From Mycobacterium sp. ACS4331 (lineage in GTDB: Bacteria; Actinomycetota; Actinomycetes; Mycobacteriales; Mycobacteriaceae), in the NCBI RefSeq assembly GCF_001667265.1, contig NZ_LZHW01000048.1, positions 40,901 to 104,900 of the forward strand: DNA of 64,000 nt. Direction: 5' to 3'. Positions within the stretch are counted from its first letter, which is position 1, and each line of letters starts with the position of its first letter. Shown here in pieces: positions 46,550 to 56,260 of this stretch. The notes below the pieces were generated by a model, which searched no databases, had not been told where the DNA came from, and worked only from the letters and a program-made list of their open reading frames with translations. Position numbers and translations under genes: made by a program.

Positions 46550-47629
46550 ATGACCGAACCCATCCGCATCTTCCAGGTGGCCACCGGCAACGTCGGCTCC
46601 GAGATGATCAAGCGGCTGCAGCACCGTACGGATCTGGAACTGGTTGGTGTGCACTGCTACTCGGCGGACAAGGTGGGGCGTGACGCCGGTGAGCTGGTCG
46701 GCATCGGGCCCATCGGTGTGACAGCCACCGGGACCGTCGAAGAGATCATCGCCGCCAAGCCGGATGTGGTGACCTTCCACGGCGTGTTTCCCGACGAGGA
46801 CCTGTACGTGCGGGTGCTCGAAGCCGGCATCAACATCGTCACGACGGCCGACTGGATCACCGGGTGGCACCGCGACACCAACCATCCGCATCCGTCGGGC
46901 AGGCCGGTCTCCGAACTGCTGGCCGAGGCGTGCGCCAAGGGCGGTGCGACGTTCTACGGCACCGGAATGAACCCCGGCGTCAATCAGATTCTGGGCGTGG
47001 TGTGTTCGGCCGACGTCGCCGAGATCGAGAACGTCACCACCATCGAGTCGGTCGACGTGTCCTGTCACCATTCGCGCGACACATGGATCGAGGTCGGTTA
47101 CGGCCAACCGGTCGATGATCCGGCGATCCCCGGAAAGCTGGAGAAGTACACCCGCGTCTTCGCCGACAGCGTGCTGATGATGGCCGACTGCTTCGGCCTG
47201 ACTTTGGACGAGGTGAAGTTCAGCGCCGAACTGGGCGCGTGCACCAAGGACGTCGACCTCGGCTGGTATCAGCTGCCGAAGGGGTCGTTGGGCGGCAACT
47301 ACATCAAGTACCAGGGCATGGTCGACGGCGTGCCGCGCGTCGAGACCCACCTGGAGTGGCAGATGACACCGCACACCGATCCGAGCTGGAACATCAAGGG
47401 CTGCTACATCACCCAGATCAAGGGTGATCCGTGTGTGTACAACAAGCACATGATCTTCCCCAAACCCGGTGTGGACCTGTCGGATCCGACCAGCTTCGCC
47501 TCGATCGGGATGACCGTCACGGGTCTGCCGGCCCTGAACGCCATCCGCTCGGTGGTGGCCGCGCCGCCCGGACTGTTGACGAGCGCCGACGTGCCGTTGC
47601 GTGGTTTCGCGGGTCGCTTCAAGCTCTAG
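46550..47629 (+). CDS. DapB-like NAD(P)-binding dehydrogenase (359 aa)
   Basis: The Rossmann motif is IRIFQVATGNVGSEMIKRL. The middle has VSELLAEACAKGGATFYGTGMNPG, a stretch shared with dihydrodipicolinate-reductase-like and 2,4-diaminopentanoate-dehydrogenase-like proteins. Such proteins are common in actinobacterial lipid-degradation clusters, where their substrates are mostly unknown. The gene starts 5 nt after the Rieske stop, so the two form an operon and probably act on the same substrate. The end overlaps the convergent mgtE gene by 4 nt. Confidence 0.85.
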   Translation: MTEPIRIFQVATGNVGSEMIKRLQHRTDLELVGVHCYSADKVGRDAGELVGIGPIGVTATGTVEEIIAAKPDVVTFHGVFPDEDLYVRVLEAGINIVTTADWITGWHRDTNHPHPSGRPVSELLAEACAKGGATFYGTGMNPGVNQILGVVCSADVAEIENVTTIESVDVSCHHSRDTWIEVGYGQPVDDPAIPGKLEKYTRVFADSVLMMADCFGLTLDEVKFSAELGACTKDVDLGWYQLPKGSLGGNYIKYQGMVDGVPRVETHLEWQMTPHTDPSWNIKGCYITQIKGDPCVYNKHMIFPKPGVDLSDPTSFASIGMTVTGLPALNAIRSVVAAPPGLLTSADVPLRGFAGRFKL

Positions 47630-49008
47630 AGGCCGGCCAACTGCGGCAGGGTCAGGTGCGCGATCCAGAAGTAGATCATCAGGCCGGTGCCGTCGACGAT
47701 CGTGGCGATCATGGGCGCCGACACCACGGCCGGGTCGATCCGAAGTTTCTTGAGCACCATCGGCAGGATCGAGGACACCAACGACGCCCAGAGCACGATC
47801 GCGGCGACGGTCAGCGCGACCGTCACCGTCACCTCTGGGCCGACGCCCAGGGTCCAGGCCCGGATCGTGGCGGCGGCGGCCATCGCCAAGGCGATCATGG
47901 ATCCGGTCGTCATCTCCTTGCTCAGGATCTGGGGGAGATCGCGCAGGCGCACGTCTCCGGTGGCCATCGCACGCACCAACGTGGTGGTGATCTGAGTCCC
48001 GGTGTTGCCGCCGGTGCCGATCAGCAGGGGGATGAAGAACGCCAGCGCCACAACGGCTTCCATCTCCTCCTCGAAGTGACGCAGCACCGTCCCGGTGTAG
48101 GCCTCCGCGATGAACAGGACCAGCAGCCAGACGATCCGCTTGCGCCACAACAACCATGGTGAGGCCTTGAGGTAGGGCACCTCCAAAGGTGCGGACCCGC
48201 CCTGTTTCTCGGCGTCTTCGGTGGCCTCCTCCTCGGCGATTCCGGCCGCGTCGTCTTCGGTCAGCACACCGAGCAGCCTGTCGTCGGCGTCCACCACCGG
48301 CAGGGCCACCAGGCGGTGGTCGGCCAGCAGAGTTGCCGCGTCCTCCTGATCGGTGAGCGGCGACACCGTGACGATGTCGCGCTTCATCATGTCGGCCACG
48401 GCCTGATTGGCCTCGGCCAGTACGAGATTCCGGAACGGCACCACGCCGAGCAGGCGGGCGTCGGCGTCGGTGACGTAGACGTAGGCCCCGGAGCGGGAGT
48501 CGCTGCGCAACCGCGAGGCGTGGCGGCGGATCGCCTCGACGGCCTCGGCCGCGGTCATGTCCGGGTGCACCGTCAGCGTCTCGGGCACCATGTGCGCCGC
48601 GACGCAGTCCTGCGGCCAGGACAGCAGGCCACGGAGCACCTGCGAGCGTTCATGCGGCATCGCCGTGAGCCATTCCTCGCGGGTGCCGGCGTCGACTTCA
48701 CGCAGCAGGTCGGCGGCGTGGTCGGAGTCGAGGAGGTCGAGATATCCGGTCGCGCGCGGTGTCGGCAGCACCCGCAGAAGTGTCGCCCCGGAGTCTTGGC
48801 TGAGGCTTTCCAGCAGATCGATGCCAGTGTCGGTGTCCAGGAGTTCGCCGAGGGCTTTCAGATCGGCTCTGGAAAGCGAGTTGAGTTCCCGTTCCCGCTG
48901 CGCTGGATCGTCGATGACCTCAAGCCACAGCTGCACGGCCTCGGTGGTGCGCAGGGCAATGGCCGCTCGGATGCTGACTGCGGGCTCGGTGGTGTCGGTG
49001 GGGCTCAT
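47626..49008 (-). CDS. mgtE: Magnesium transporter MgtE (460 aa)
   Basis: The N-terminal helical N-domain (about 30-130; LNSLSRADLKALGELL, LPTPRATGYLDLLDSDHAADLLREV) is followed by two CBS domains (about 135-255; MVPETLTVHPDMTAAEAVEAIRRH, RDIVTVSPLTDQEDAATLLADHRLVALPVVD). The pore domain has five TM helices with IPLLIGTGGNTGTQITTTLVRAMATGD and LVSSILPMVLKKLRIDPAVVSAPMIATIVDGTGLMIYF, the Mg-binding Asp region. CBS domains close the pore when Mg is high. ATG at 49008 has AAGGAG at the right distance. I see no Mg riboswitch in the 110-nt upstream gap. Confidence 0.93.
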   Translation of the reverse strand: MSPTDTTEPAVSIRAAIALRTTEAVQLWLEVIDDPAQRERELNSLSRADLKALGELLDTDTGIDLLESLSQDSGATLLRVLPTPRATGYLDLLDSDHAADLLREVDAGTREEWLTAMPHERSQVLRGLLSWPQDCVAAHMVPETLTVHPDMTAAEAVEAIRRHASRLRSDSRSGAYVYVTDADARLLGVVPFRNLVLAEANQAVADMMKRDIVTVSPLTDQEDAATLLADHRLVALPVVDADDRLLGVLTEDDAAGIAEEEATEDAEKQGGSAPLEVPYLKASPWLLWRKRIVWLLVLFIAEAYTGTVLRHFEEEMEAVVALAFFIPLLIGTGGNTGTQITTTLVRAMATGDVRLRDLPQILSKEMTTGSMIALAMAAAATIRAWTLGVGPEVTVTVALTVAAIVLWASLVSSILPMVLKKLRIDPAVVSAPMIATIVDGTGLMIYFWIAHLTLPQLAGL

Positions 49009-49118
49009 CGGCAACTCCTTCGGGCGACGGCATGCCCTCGGCAGCATATTGAGCCGGGTGTGCGCCGAACCGCCGGGTGGTCACTGTTCGACTTGTGGCC
49101 ACCCGCGGTTCAGCGGAC

Positions 49119-50141
<1,023 letters not shown>

Positions 50142-50232
50142 TTATGCCGGACGTTATCCACAGTTGCGACTTCATCCCCAGATCGCAGGTCGGAGGTGGT
50201 GTGGGAGTTGGCCACGGACAAGAATCGAACGT

Positions 50233-51729
50233 ATGTGCGATGCGGGGTTTGATCCGGAGGATGACGTGGCTGTCGTGTCCGCGATCAGCGTTTTCGCACG
50301 CGCGGAGGCGGCTGCGACGGCGCATCGGTTGGCGGCGATTCATGCGCTGATGGAGTTGCGCCTGACTCCGGATGACCAGCGGAACTATCAACCCTGCGAT
50401 CTGTGGGATGCCACGGTCGCCGAGGTCGGGGCAGCGATGGGTATCAGCCGCCGGAAGGCCTCGGGGCAGATGTGTTTCGCCCGCGCGATGCACACCCGCC
50501 TGCCCCGAGTCTTCGCGTTGTTGCAGGCGGGGTCGGTGAGTGCTCGGACTGCCTCGACCATCTCCTTCCGTACCCGTGATGTGCTTGAGGACGCGGTGAT
50601 CGCCACGATTGATCGGGTGATCGCCGCCCAGGCCGCGAGCTGGGGCGGGCTGTCGGATGCCAGGTTGGATGCGGCCATCGATCATGTGCTTGCCGAGTAC
50701 GACCCGCTGGCGCTGGCTACGTTTGAGGAGGCCGCCCGCCGGCGTGATGTGGAGTTCGGCAAGCAGGATGACGCGACCGGCACCTGCTCGATGTGGGGGC
50801 GGATCTACAGCACTGATGCCGCGCTGCTGAGGAAGCGCCTCGCCGAGCTCACCCGTCAGCTGTGCGCCGATGATCCGCGCAGTGCCGGGGAGCGTCGGGC
50901 TGATGCGTTGGGTGCGTTGGCCGCTGATGCGGGGCCGCTGACGTGTCGGTGCGGCAGGCCTGAGTGTGTGGGCACGCAGGTGAGGCCGGAGCGCAGTCCA
51001 GTGGTGATCCATGTGGTGGCCGATGAGGCTGCGGTGGCTGCGGCCCGCCGTCGCGGCCCGCAGACGGCGGCACCAACCGCAATTGCAGGACCTACCGCGA
51101 CCACAGCACCCTCAGCCGACGCCGCGCCTCCGGCAGCGCCAAGCGCGCCGGTGCGGCGCCCTGCGGCGGTGCTGGAGGAGGGCCGTGCCATCCCCAACCG
51201 GCTGTTGCGGGAGCTGTTGCTCGGTGGGGCGAAGGTCACCCCGCTCAAGACCCCGTCGGCCGAGCCGGAGCCGCACTATCGGCCCTCGGCGGCGTTGGCG
51301 GCGTTCGTGCGCAGTCGGGATATGTGGTGCCGGTTCCCTGGCTGCACCACCCCAGCGCAGGCCTGCGATATCGATCATTGGGTGCCGTACCCGGCGGGGC
51401 CCACGCATCCGTCGGACCTGCGGTGCCTGTGTCGCAAAAATCATCTGCTCAAGACGTTCTACGTCGGTGAGGGTGGTTGGTCGGATGTGCAGCACCCCGA
51501 CGGTCGCATCGAGTGGACTTCGCCCACGGGTCACACCTACACCACGTATCCGGGCAGTCGGTTGTTCTTCCCCAGCTGGGACACCACCACCGCGCCGCTG
51601 CCGAATCTCGCGCCGTCGAGCACGCCAAGCCTCGACAAGGGTGTGCAGATGCCTCGTCGTCGGCGCACCCGTGAGGAAGACAGACTCCAACGCATCAAAA
51701 GCCGACGCGCAAAACGGGACACGAGCTGA
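50233..51729 (+). CDS. DUF222-HNH (13E12-type) protein (498 aa)
   Basis: The N-terminal DUF222 region (about 10-260; RRKASGQMCFARAMHTRLPRVFALLQAGSVSARTASTI, AGERRADALGAL) is joined by an Ala/Pro-rich linker (about 275-325) to a C-terminal HNH nuclease-like domain (DMWCRFPGCTTPAQACDIDHWVPYPAGPTHPSDLRCLCRKNHLLK) with Cys and His for zinc and a His-Asn catalytic site. The protein belongs to the 13E12 repeat family that is abundant in mycobacteria, often in multiple copies with unknown function. A basic tail (RRRRTREEDRLQRIKSRRAKRD) ends it. ATG at 50233 lacks a good ribosome site. Repeat-family membership predicts near-identical copies elsewhere in the genome. Confidence 0.9.
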   Translation: MCDAGFDPEDDVAVVSAISVFARAEAAATAHRLAAIHALMELRLTPDDQRNYQPCDLWDATVAEVGAAMGISRRKASGQMCFARAMHTRLPRVFALLQAGSVSARTASTISFRTRDVLEDAVIATIDRVIAAQAASWGGLSDARLDAAIDHVLAEYDPLALATFEEAARRRDVEFGKQDDATGTCSMWGRIYSTDAALLRKRLAELTRQLCADDPRSAGERRADALGALAADAGPLTCRCGRPECVGTQVRPERSPVVIHVVADEAAVAAARRRGPQTAAPTAIAGPTATTAPSADAAPPAAPSAPVRRPAAVLEEGRAIPNRLLRELLLGGAKVTPLKTPSAEPEPHYRPSAALAAFVRSRDMWCRFPGCTTPAQACDIDHWVPYPAGPTHPSDLRCLCRKNHLLKTFYVGEGGWSDVQHPDGRIEWTSPTGHTYTTYPGSRLFFPSWDTTTAPLPNLAPSSTPSLDKGVQMPRRRRTREEDRLQRIKSRRAKRDTS

Positions 51730-51904
51730 CAGTCGTTCACGCATCGACCAGAGGCCTGACCGCAGAGGCGAATATCGAGATCGTCGCGCGCTGGTGTTGG
51801 CCAGCGCCGGCTTCGTGGCGCCGCCAGGCACCAAAGGGCAATACCACCGCCTCAGTGCATACTCATGATTCACCAAATGTGTATAACCCCAGGTAAACCA
51901 GTAG

Positions 51905-51931
51905 TTGACCTAACCACGCTATAGAGTTAGG
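51905..51931 (+). promoter_or_regulatory. Promoter/operator region before the acyl-CoA operon (CCTAAC-11-GTTAGG)
   Basis: TTGACC (51905-51910) could be a -35 box. The perfect inverted repeat CCTAAC (51909-51914) with GTTAGG (51926-51931) overlaps it, 45 nt before the first gene, as expected for a repressor site. The 51730-51900 stretch before it has no supported gene. Confidence 0.5.
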
Positions 51932-51975
51932 GTTCACAACAACGTAGGGATTTCACCACTTGAGAGGACGTTGCA

Positions 51976-52803
51976 GTGACCACAGGACGACTTGACGGAA
52001 AGGTCGCGCTGGTTTCGGGTTCGGGCCGTGGAATTGGGCGTGCGGTCGCGGAGAAGCTGGCCGCCGAGGGTGCCAAGGTGGTCATCAACGATCTGGACGC
52101 TGAACCGGCCAAGGAAGTGGTTGCCGCGATCCAGGCCGCCGGCGGTCAAGCCGTCGCGTGCACCGGCAGCGTCACCGACCCTGAGTTCGCCGATCGTTTC
52201 GTCGCGGCGGCGGTCGACAATTTCGGTGGGCTGGACATCATCGTCAACAACGCCGGCTACACCTGGGACAGCGTCATCCAGAAGATGACCGACCAGCAGT
52301 GGAACGACATCATCGATGTGCACCTCACCGCGCCGTTCCGCATCCTGCGCGCCGCCCAGCCGGTGATCTCCGGTCTGGCCAAGAAGGAGAAGGCCGAGAC
52401 CGGCACGGCCAACCGCCGCGCCATCGTCAACACCTCGTCCATCTCCGGCATGCAGGGCAACCCCGGCCAGGTCAATTACTCCACCGCCAAGGCCGGCCTG
52501 CTCGGCATGACCAAGACGCTGGCCAAGGAGTGGGGCCGCTACAACGTCACCGTCAACGCGGTGGCCTACGGCGTGATCAACACCCGGCTCACCACGGTGA
52601 CCACCGAGGAGAAGACCATCGACGTTGCGGGCCGCGAGATCAAGGTCGGTGTCAACCCGCAGGTTTACGAGACCGTCACCGCCGGGATCGCCCTCGGCCG
52701 CGGCGGCGAGGTCGAAGAGGCAGCCGGCGCGGTGTACCTGCTGTGCGCCCCGGAGTCGAGCTACATCACCGCTCAGACACTGGTCTGCAGCGGCGGAGCG
52801 TGA
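51976..52803 (+). CDS. Short-chain dehydrogenase, FabG/hydroxyacyl-CoA dehydrogenase-like (275 aa)
   Basis: This is a classical SDR. VSGSGRGIG is the cofactor motif, INDLD after strand 2 suggests NAD preference, and VNNAGY, NTSSISGMQGNPGQVNYSTAK hold the catalytic Ser, Tyr and Lys. The C-terminus ends in TAQTLVCSGGA. A beta-oxidation-type 3-hydroxyacyl-CoA dehydrogenase role fits its neighbours. GTG start has GAGAGGA about 9 nt upstream. It is the first gene of the eight-gene operon; its stop overlaps the next start (GTGA). Confidence 0.88.
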   Translation: MTTGRLDGKVALVSGSGRGIGRAVAEKLAAEGAKVVINDLDAEPAKEVVAAIQAAGGQAVACTGSVTDPEFADRFVAAAVDNFGGLDIIVNNAGYTWDSVIQKMTDQQWNDIIDVHLTAPFRILRAAQPVISGLAKKEKAETGTANRRAIVNTSSISGMQGNPGQVNYSTAKAGLLGMTKTLAKEWGRYNVTVNAVAYGVINTRLTTVTTEEKTIDVAGREIKVGVNPQVYETVTAGIALGRGGEVEEAAGAVYLLCAPESSYITAQTLVCSGGA

Positions 52804-53669
52804 CCGGCGCGGAGCCGGCGGCCCACATCGCGCCGCCGGCGTACGAAGAGGTCGACTACCGCTTCGACGACGGCGTCGCGGTCATCAGCTTCAACGCGCC
52901 TCAACGTCGAAATGCATTGCGCAACCAGATGTTGCGTGATCTGTGGGATGCGCTCGACATCGCCGATCGGGACCCGGCCGTGCGTGCCGTCGTCCTGACC
53001 GGCGCGGGTGACCACTTCTGCGTCGGAGCTGAGCTCAACGGACCGGACACCCTCCTCGAGGCACTCGAGGAGGACGTCCAGGGCCACACGCCGATGGGGT
53101 ACCGTGAGCCGGGCGGCCGTGTCAGTGAACGGTTGTTCGACATGCGCACCCCCGTGATCGCCGCGGTAAACGGTGACGCAGTGGGCGGGGGAGCGTCGAT
53201 CATGGCGGCCACCGACGTGCGGATCGCCGGTGAGCGTTCGCGTTTCGGGTTCGTGTTCACCCGTCGCGGTGTGGTTCCGGAAAGCGCCTCCTCGTGGTTC
53301 CTGCCGCGGCTGGTGGGTCTGACCCGGGCCACCGACTGGGTGCTGTCCGGGCGGGTGTTCGGGGCCGCGGAGGCCTACGAGGCCGGTCTGCTGACCCGCG
53401 TCGTGGCGGCAGACGCCGTTCTCGATGAGGCGATGACCTACGCCCGGGTGTTCGTCACCGAGACATCACCGGCATCGGTCGCGTTGTCACGGCGGCTGCT
53501 CGGCCGCAGCTGGGGCCACGCCACCCCGAGGGCGGCATGCGAGGACGAGTCCCGTGTGTACGCGAGTCGGTTGCGTACCGCCGACGTACATGAAGGAGTG
53601 ATGTCGTTCCTGGAGCGCCGCCCCGCGGTGTTCCCGCCACTCGACGACCATCCCGCCGACCACTTCTGA
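52800..53669 (+). CDS. Enoyl-CoA hydratase/isomerase family protein (289 aa)
   Basis: Crotonase-fold. VISFNAPQRRNALRNQMLRDLWDALDIADRDPAVRAVVLTGAGDHFCVGAEL includes the oxyanion-hole region, and NGDAVGGGASIMAATDVRIAGERSRFGFVFTRRGVVPESASSWFLPRLVG forms the catalytic loop. The usual catalytic Glu of hydratases is seen as VVPESASS. The C-terminal helix has TETSPASVALSRRLL. It probably hydrates an enoyl-CoA in the pathway encoded by the operon. GTG 52800 overlaps the SDR stop by 4 nt. Confidence 0.87.
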   Translation: MTGAEPAAHIAPPAYEEVDYRFDDGVAVISFNAPQRRNALRNQMLRDLWDALDIADRDPAVRAVVLTGAGDHFCVGAELNGPDTLLEALEEDVQGHTPMGYREPGGRVSERLFDMRTPVIAAVNGDAVGGGASIMAATDVRIAGERSRFGFVFTRRGVVPESASSWFLPRLVGLTRATDWVLSGRVFGAAEAYEAGLLTRVVAADAVLDEAMTYARVFVTETSPASVALSRRLLGRSWGHATPRAACEDESRVYASRLRTADVHEGVMSFLERRPAVFPPLDDHPADHF

Positions 53670-53697
53670 CAGACCGCCGACACCCTGGAGGCCCCGC

Positions 53698-54681
53698 ATG
53701 GACACCTCAGCGCCGTTCACGGCATGCCAGTACGGCACGGATGCCGAATTCACCCACGACCCAGCGGGTATCGCCAACTACAACGAGAGCGTCTACGTCA
53801 ACTTCGTCGACCCGATCAGCGAAGTGAGCGCTCTGATGCGCATCGGGAACCGGCCGACGATGGGGTACTCGGAGGCCACGGTGCAGTTGACGCTGCCGGG
53901 CGGGCGCATCGCGCTGCGGGCCGGGCGTAAGCCCAACGAGTCCAACGAGCAGTGGTCGACCCAGGGCCTCACCATCAAGCCCAAGGAACCGACTCGGTCG
54001 TGGGAGGTGACCTACCGCAACACTGTGGCGCTCATCAGCACGCCGTCGCTGCTGGCCGAGCGGGGCAGGCAGGCGCTGAAGAACTCCCCGTCGGTCGAGT
54101 GCGAAATCTCGCTGACGTTCGAGGCGTCGGTGCCGATGTTCACCATCGCCGAGGACGGAGACTGCACACCGGGCAGTTCGCAGATCGCCACCGACCACTA
54201 CGAGCAGTTCGGTCATGTCAGCGGAACCGTGCGACTGGGGTCGACGACGTGGACCATCGACCGCGCGACCTCCTTCCGCGACCACTCGTGGGGTCCGCGG
54301 GAGTGGGCGTCCTACACCGGGGAGTGGCTCGCCGCATGGCTGGCCGACGGGACGGCGATCACCGCATACGGCGAGTTCGAACCGAACGGTGAACGCGCGT
54401 CGGGCGGCGTCGTGGTCACTCCGGATGGGGCCTTCCACCCCATTCGGGACTACACCGTCTACACCGACTACGCGGGTGAGGCCACCTACGACGGGCGCAA
54501 CGTCGGAGTGATCACCGCCGACGGTCTTCCGACGCTGGTGCTCGACGGGTCGATCAACCACTTCGTGCCGGTCACTCAGCGCACCGCCGACCGCGCCGCG
54601 CGCATGGGACAGATGTCCGTCCGTTACGCGGGGGGCCAAGGCGGCTGGGGCATCGCAGAGTTCCTGCGGCCCCTCACATAG
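53698..54681 (+). CDS. Lipocalin-like CrtC/AttH-type protein (327 aa)
   Basis: The sequence is rich in beta strands and has paired domains: NYNESVYVNFVDPISEVSALMRIGNRPTMGYSEATVQL and later RATSFRDHSWGPREWASYTGEWLAAWL. The RDHSWGxR motif is typical of AttH/CrtC-type lipocalin domains, which act on terpenoid or hydroxylated lipid substrates such as in carotenoid hydration. Here it sits inside an acyl-CoA degradation operon, so it may bind or hydrate a lipid or terpenoid intermediate. No signal peptide is visible. ATG at 53698 has GGAGG upstream. Confidence 0.75.
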   Translation: MDTSAPFTACQYGTDAEFTHDPAGIANYNESVYVNFVDPISEVSALMRIGNRPTMGYSEATVQLTLPGGRIALRAGRKPNESNEQWSTQGLTIKPKEPTRSWEVTYRNTVALISTPSLLAERGRQALKNSPSVECEISLTFEASVPMFTIAEDGDCTPGSSQIATDHYEQFGHVSGTVRLGSTTWTIDRATSFRDHSWGPREWASYTGEWLAAWLADGTAITAYGEFEPNGERASGGVVVTPDGAFHPIRDYTVYTDYAGEATYDGRNVGVITADGLPTLVLDGSINHFVPVTQRTADRAARMGQMSVRYAGGQGGWGIAEFLRPLT

Positions 54682-54703
54682 CGGACGACGGAGGGCAACA
54701 ACG

Positions 54704-56260
54704 ATGTACCCCGGACGTCACGTACAGGAGATTCCCGACCGTCCCGCGCTGATCATGGCGGGCAGCCGAGAGATACTCACCTATCGGCAGTTCGACGAGC
54801 GTGCCAACCGAGTCGCCCACCACTTCCGCGCACTTGGTCTGCGGCGCACCGACCCCATCGCGATCTTCACCGAGAACCACCTCGACATGATCGTGACGAT
54901 GTCGGCGGCTGAACGCTGCGGGCTGTACTACACCCCGATCAACTCGTTCCTCTCGGTGGAGGAGGCGGCCTACATCGCGGATGACTGCGGCGCCAGACTG
55001 CTGGTCACCAGCGCCGCGAAATTCGATGTGGCGCAGCAGCTGCCGCAGCACTGTCCGAAGGTCGAGCACTGGCTGGTCATCGATCTGGTCGACCCGCCGC
55101 AGCCGTTTGAGCACTTCGCCGCGGTCATCGAGCAGTACCCGCCGACGCCGGGCGATGACGAGCGACTCGGCACCCCGATGTTCTACTCCTCGGGCACCAC
55201 GGGCCGACCCAAGGCGGTCAAGCGCCAGCTTCCCGATGTCTCCCCGCAGGAACAGCTGGGCATCGAGGAGATGGGAAAGCGGCTCTTCCGGATGCGCGAG
55301 GGTATGACGTTCCTGTCGACCGCGCCGCTGTATCACTCCGGCCCGCAGTCCAGCATCTCGATCGGCCTGCGCCTGGGCGCCACCCACATCGTGATGGAGA
55401 AGTTCGACACCGAGCAGTTCCTGGCGCTCATCGAGGAGTTCGGGGTCACCCACACGATGGTGGTGCCGACCATGTTCTCCCGAGCGCTCAAGCTGCCCAA
55501 GGAGATCCGGGAGAAGTACGACCACTCCTCGCTGGAAGCCGTCGTACACGGCGCCGCACCGTGCCCGCGCCAGGTCAAGCAGGACATGCTCGACTGGTGG
55601 GGCCCGGTGATCTACGAGTACTACGGCGGCACCGAGGCGAACGGAACCTGTGGCTGCACCCCGCAGGAGTGGCTGGCCAACCCGGGCACCGTCGGCAGGG
55701 CGTTCTTCGGCGAGATCGTCATCCGGGACGACGACGGCAACGAACTTCCCGCGGGAGTTCCGGGAACCATCTGGTTCCGTGGCGGCAACAGCTCGTTCGA
55801 GTACCTGAACGACCCGGAGAAGACCGCGCAGGCACAGGATTCGACCGGCACGATGTCGAGGATCGGCGACATCGGCTACGTCAACGAGGAGGGCTATCTG
55901 TTCCTCACCGACCGCCAGGCGTTCGTCATCATCTCCGGTGGAGTCAACATCTACCCGCAGGAGATTGAGAACCTGCTGATCACTCATCCCGAGGTCATGG
56001 ACGCCGCGGTGTTCGGTGTCCCGGACGAGGACTTCGGGGAGGCCGTGAAGGCGGTCGTCCAGCCTGTCGATCCAGGCGGCGGGACAGAAGAACTCGCGCA
56101 GCGGCTTCGTGAGTTCTGCACCGAACACATTGCCAAGTTCAAGTGTCCCAAGTCCTTTGACTTCATTGATGAGATGCCCCGGCTGCCGACCGGAAAGTTG
56201 TACAAGCGCCAACTTCGCGACAAGTACTGGCAGGACCAGAAGGAGAAGACGAGTGCGTAG
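54704..56260 (+). CDS. Acyl-CoA synthetase (FadD-type, 518 aa)
   Basis: This ANL enzyme activates a carboxylic acid as acyl-CoA. FYSSGTTGRPKAV is the phosphate loop, YYGGTEANGTCG the adenine/Thr motif, RIGDIGYVNEEGYLFLTDRQAFVIISGGVNIYPQEIEN the hinge region, and LPRLPTGKLYKRQLRDKYW the end with catalytic Lys. The length is normal. The acyl substrate is unknown. It starts with ATG 54704, 22 nt after the lipocalin-like gene. The next gene, an acyl-CoA dehydrogenase, overlaps by 8 nt. Confidence 0.9.
   Translation: MYPGRHVQEIPDRPALIMAGSREILTYRQFDERANRVAHHFRALGLRRTDPIAIFTENHLDMIVTMSAAERCGLYYTPINSFLSVEEAAYIADDCGARLLVTSAAKFDVAQQLPQHCPKVEHWLVIDLVDPPQPFEHFAAVIEQYPPTPGDDERLGTPMFYSSGTTGRPKAVKRQLPDVSPQEQLGIEEMGKRLFRMREGMTFLSTAPLYHSGPQSSISIGLRLGATHIVMEKFDTEQFLALIEEFGVTHTMVVPTMFSRALKLPKEIREKYDHSSLEAVVHGAAPCPRQVKQDMLDWWGPVIYEYYGGTEANGTCGCTPQEWLANPGTVGRAFFGEIVIRDDDGNELPAGVPGTIWFRGGNSSFEYLNDPEKTAQAQDSTGTMSRIGDIGYVNEEGYLFLTDRQAFVIISGGVNIYPQEIENLLITHPEVMDAAVFGVPDEDFGEAVKAVVQPVDPGGGTEELAQRLREFCTEHIAKFKCPKSFDFIDEMPRLPTGKLYKRQLRDKYWQDQKEKTSA

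Noticed and set aside
49009..49118. Magnesium riboswitch (M-box) before mgtE
   Set aside because: About 110 nt, and no M-box-like conserved segments were recognised. The ribosome site is ordinary.
51730..51875. Small open frames after the 13E12 gene on both strands
   Set aside because: No ribosome site, no family motif, and the plus-strand one continues from an out-of-frame region of the 13E12 gene.
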